Part shown: positions 61,929 through 64,000 of the stretch, piece by piece | Numbering within the stretch: position 1 is the stretch's first letter | Layout: each line of letters opens with the position of its first letter | Source of the DNA: Piper betle | Lineage: Eukaryota > Streptophyta > Magnoliopsida > Piperales > Piperaceae | Length of the DNA stretch: 64,000 nucleotides | NCBI GenBank assembly: GCA_033002965.1 | Contig: JAURVB010013950.1 | Coordinates: forward strand, 124,001 to 188,000 | Direction: 5' to 3' | Notes under the pieces: model-generated | The model's input: the letters and a program-made list of their open reading frames with translations, nothing else | What the model was told of the DNA's origin: nothing | Database searches by the model: none | Translations under genes and position numbers: made by a program

Positions 61929-62367
61929 ACCTCTCTGTAAAGGGCGGTTATTACCAGCTAATCCGATTTGCATAATGTGGTTTTATCAATTTTTCATTTT
62001 TAATGTTGAGTCAGCTTAATGTTTGACTTAATAAAAGATAAACTTGGATTAAAGAGTGGGGTTTGTACTCTTAGTTTTCTTTTTTTTTAAAAAAAATTAT
62101 GGAAGGTCTAGCTATATTTAGATTGATGTTTGACTCGAAATTAATGGCATCTTCTGGATAGAAAGACCATCGTCCACAGTCCATCCATATTCTTTCTTTG
62201 ATGATCTTCTGGAATGATTAGAAATTTTTGTCAGCCTGAGATGGTCATGATAACAACACTATAAGCAAAACAATACCAGGCAGAAAGGATCAACCTGTGA
62301 CCACATTACCGTTTTCAACATTGCCGAAAAGGAAGCGTTTGAGCAAGTAATCATACCCATGAGAAAT
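61929..62367. other. intergenic DNA upstream of CLPTM1
   Basis: AT-rich; probable promoter flank of CLPTM1 and 3' flank of the next minus-strand gene. No feature is recognised. Confidence 0.35.
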
Positions 62368-63712
62368 TTACACTAAATTCTCATCAATCACTGGATGATA
62401 TACACCGACAACATTTGCATCCTTCATCCTCAGTAAGTTTGTTCTGAGTCCAGTTGATACATCAATCATGACGATGTATCCAACCTGAAGCAAGAGTCTC
62501 CATGTCAACCTTTATCCAGAAACAAATAAGGAAGGTGTTAATGAACAGGGATTTTACAAATAACAAGGCAAAGGTGGTGGATATTAAAATTTAAAAGTGA
62601 GTAAAACCAACACTAATGTTCTCCATAATATCAGCCAAAGCAAAATGCTATCGCCTCAACATCTCGAGTAAGCTCAATAACAGCTGTTCCCAAAAAGTCA
62701 CTTTTCGACCATACAAGGTAGTTCATACATTAAGCTTTTTTAATCTGTCAAAATAGTAAAAATATAACCTCACAAACATTTTTTTTGACAAATTAAAAGA
62801 AAATGTCAATGCAAATTTTCTACTTTCCTAATCCAAGGGAAAGTCACATCTCTCAACCTTAGAAAGGGAACATCTTCTCGGCTCTAGATTCAAAAATACC
62901 AAAATAGATATAGCGGTCTAGAATTTGGACTTGCAAGTAGGATCTGTAGCATGGTCTCACTTTCAACGCCAGCCAGCTAGAGAGATCTAAGTGCGGAGAC
63001 ATATCTTTGAATCTTCCACGTGGCATGCTATTTTAAAGAGATGACCAAGGTCCTGGATTTGGGTCCGAGCGATTATAAATAGTATCAAAGCTAACACAAG
63101 ATATAATAGGCAAGCCTCATTTGAAATATTTGTTGTGGGCTTAATTGATGAATTTTCTTAAGGCACCCCGGGATTCATAAGAATAGTTCAACATTTAATA
63201 TCAATTTACAATGTCTCCAATATGATAAAAAGGGGTGTGTCTTTAGTTCTTTAATATGGCCTATCATTTTAAAGGGATTACTAAGGTCATCAGTTGCACT
63301 TGGACCCAAACCATTATAAGATTGATGTAAAAATCAGTGTTTTAAGGTGTCCTTTTCATCTAGATTAGTCCCGTTAACATTTGCGGCTGACAAAAAGTTC
63401 ACAAAAATAGAAGGATTCTCACTATAGTGTTTCTATTCTGAAAAATATTTCAATTAATCCGAAAAACAATCTTTCAAAACATTGGCGAAGATAAAAAATA
63501 CTCAAAAAAATAAGTTTCGTCAACAAGCAAAGCAATAAAAAAGCATACTACTAACAAGAAGTTGTCATCATAATTTTAAATTTTAAGTGAGTGCCAAAAG
63601 CTTAATGATGTTACTTCAAAAAGAAACTTACAATTGCTAGTACATCAGCTGCCAGACCTTTTTCAAAAAGAGGAGGTCCAACCTTCATGCCAAGAATTGC
63701 GTGCTTTACTGA
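62368..63712 (-). CDS. 3' part of an unidentified gene (at least two exons)
   Basis: An 81 bp exon at 63712-63632 has an AG acceptor and a strong GTAAGT donor, is in phase 0, and reads SVKHAILGMKVGPPLFEKGL followed by AADVLAI. The probable terminal exon at 62484-62368 follows a good acceptor, is also phase 0, and reads VGYIVMIDVSTGLRTNLLRM, then KDANVVGVYHPVIDENLV and TAA. Between them, around 62640-62720, is DFLGTAVIELTRDVEAIAFC, whose borders I could not fix. The pieces look conserved, but I cannot name the family. More exons may lie between or beyond the window. Confidence 0.45.
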
Positions 63713-63949
63713 CTTTGATATTAACTAAAAGGAAAGAAAACACACGTACAAAGCAAATGCATAAGAAGCATATAGCTTTCACAATTAAGAATCACCTGCT
63801 ATGCTCACTTTTTACTTAAAGGAGAAAGAGAAAAAAACAAAGTGCATATACGAGAAGATCAGTTCACAGTAAATAAAAATTGCAGAAATAAATGCATCAA
63901 GTGAAAGAATAGACATAGAAAACGAACAAGTAAAATCGAGAAAACGATC

Positions 63950-64000
63950 TGTAAAACCCATGGTTCGACCGTTATTTTCGAGTTGAGTCAATTTCAGAAC
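63950..64000 (+). mobile_element. start of an LTR of the same family as the 46-49 kb solo LTR
   Basis: It begins TGTAAAACCCATGG and shares GTTCGACCGTT and GAGTTGAGTCAATTTC-like words with the left end of the 46031 element (GTTCAACCGTT, GAGTCGAGTCAGTTTC). It is cut by the window end. Confidence 0.45.

Noticed and set aside
61815..61973. Upstream in-frame ATG giving a longer CLPTM1 N terminus (MQIGLAGNN...)
   Set aside because: It lies at or above the likely TATA box and transcript start, and the family N terminus begins at MADSP.

Overview
The window looks like nuclear DNA of a flowering plant. It has five recognisable protein genes with GT-AG introns and plant-specific families (NPF, plant RAD52-1, ARP1-type RRM protein), long AT-rich intergenic DNA, plant-type retrotransposon relics and (TA)n microsatellites. 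The GC-rich first exons of the PHD and CLPTM1 genes hint at a monocot, but this is only an inference. No prokaryotic, organellar or CRISPR features were seen.

Layout. 1-0.45 kb: weak exon-like pieces of a + strand gene cut by the window edge. 1.2-4.2 kb (-): a five-exon PHD-finger gene of the MS1/MMD1 family (At1g33420-like) with a one-base frameshift. 4.2-11.6 kb: intergenic DNA with an exact-period 4 x 200 bp tandem array and a GC-rich hairpin element. 11.6-13.3 kb: a decayed FAR1/FHY3-related (MULE-derived) pseudogene. 13.5-16.7 kb: a dense nest of small repeats, including a GAGCTCGA-rich element, a 1.5 kb structure with about 270 bp inverted arms and exon-like filler, and a 0.5 kb GC-rich element ending in hairpins beside (TA)n tracts. 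16.7-23.5 kb: very AT-rich intergenic DNA with a short Cys-containing ORF and an inverted arrangement of degenerate satellite units. 23.7-25.9 kb (+): an intact NRT1/PTR family 4 transporter. 29.2-31.7 kb (+): RAD52-1, an organellar/nuclear DNA-annealing protein. 36.5-39.3 kb (+): an ARP1-like RRM protein with a broken frame in its fifth exon. 43-50.8 kb: a second repeat nest (two more GAGCTCGA elements, a 2.9 kb solo LTR, a truncated Ty1-copia element with its 3' LTR, and a GC-rich element at the copia break). 51.5-52.3 kb (+): a three-exon coiled-coil gene or pseudogene with one internal stop. 53.4-61.8 kb (-): an intact 12-exon CLPTM1 homologue, whose introns hold a 3 x 199 bp tandem repeat and a GC-rich (CA)n tract. 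62.4-63.7 kb (-): exons of an unidentified gene. 63.95 kb to the end: the start of another LTR of the solo-LTR family.

The genes are independent single-copy-type plant genes; no operon or pathway cluster is evident. Exon joins were made by eye from splice sites, phase and remembered family sequence. They sum to open frames of 558 aa (NPF), 180 aa (RAD52-1) and 587 aa (CLPTM1), and to 710 aa for the PHD gene only if one missing base is allowed for. Two of the five genes carry frame breaks in G-rich DNA, so assembly indels should be considered before calling them pseudogenes. The least-explained content is the family of short GC-rich hairpin elements lying against microsatellites.
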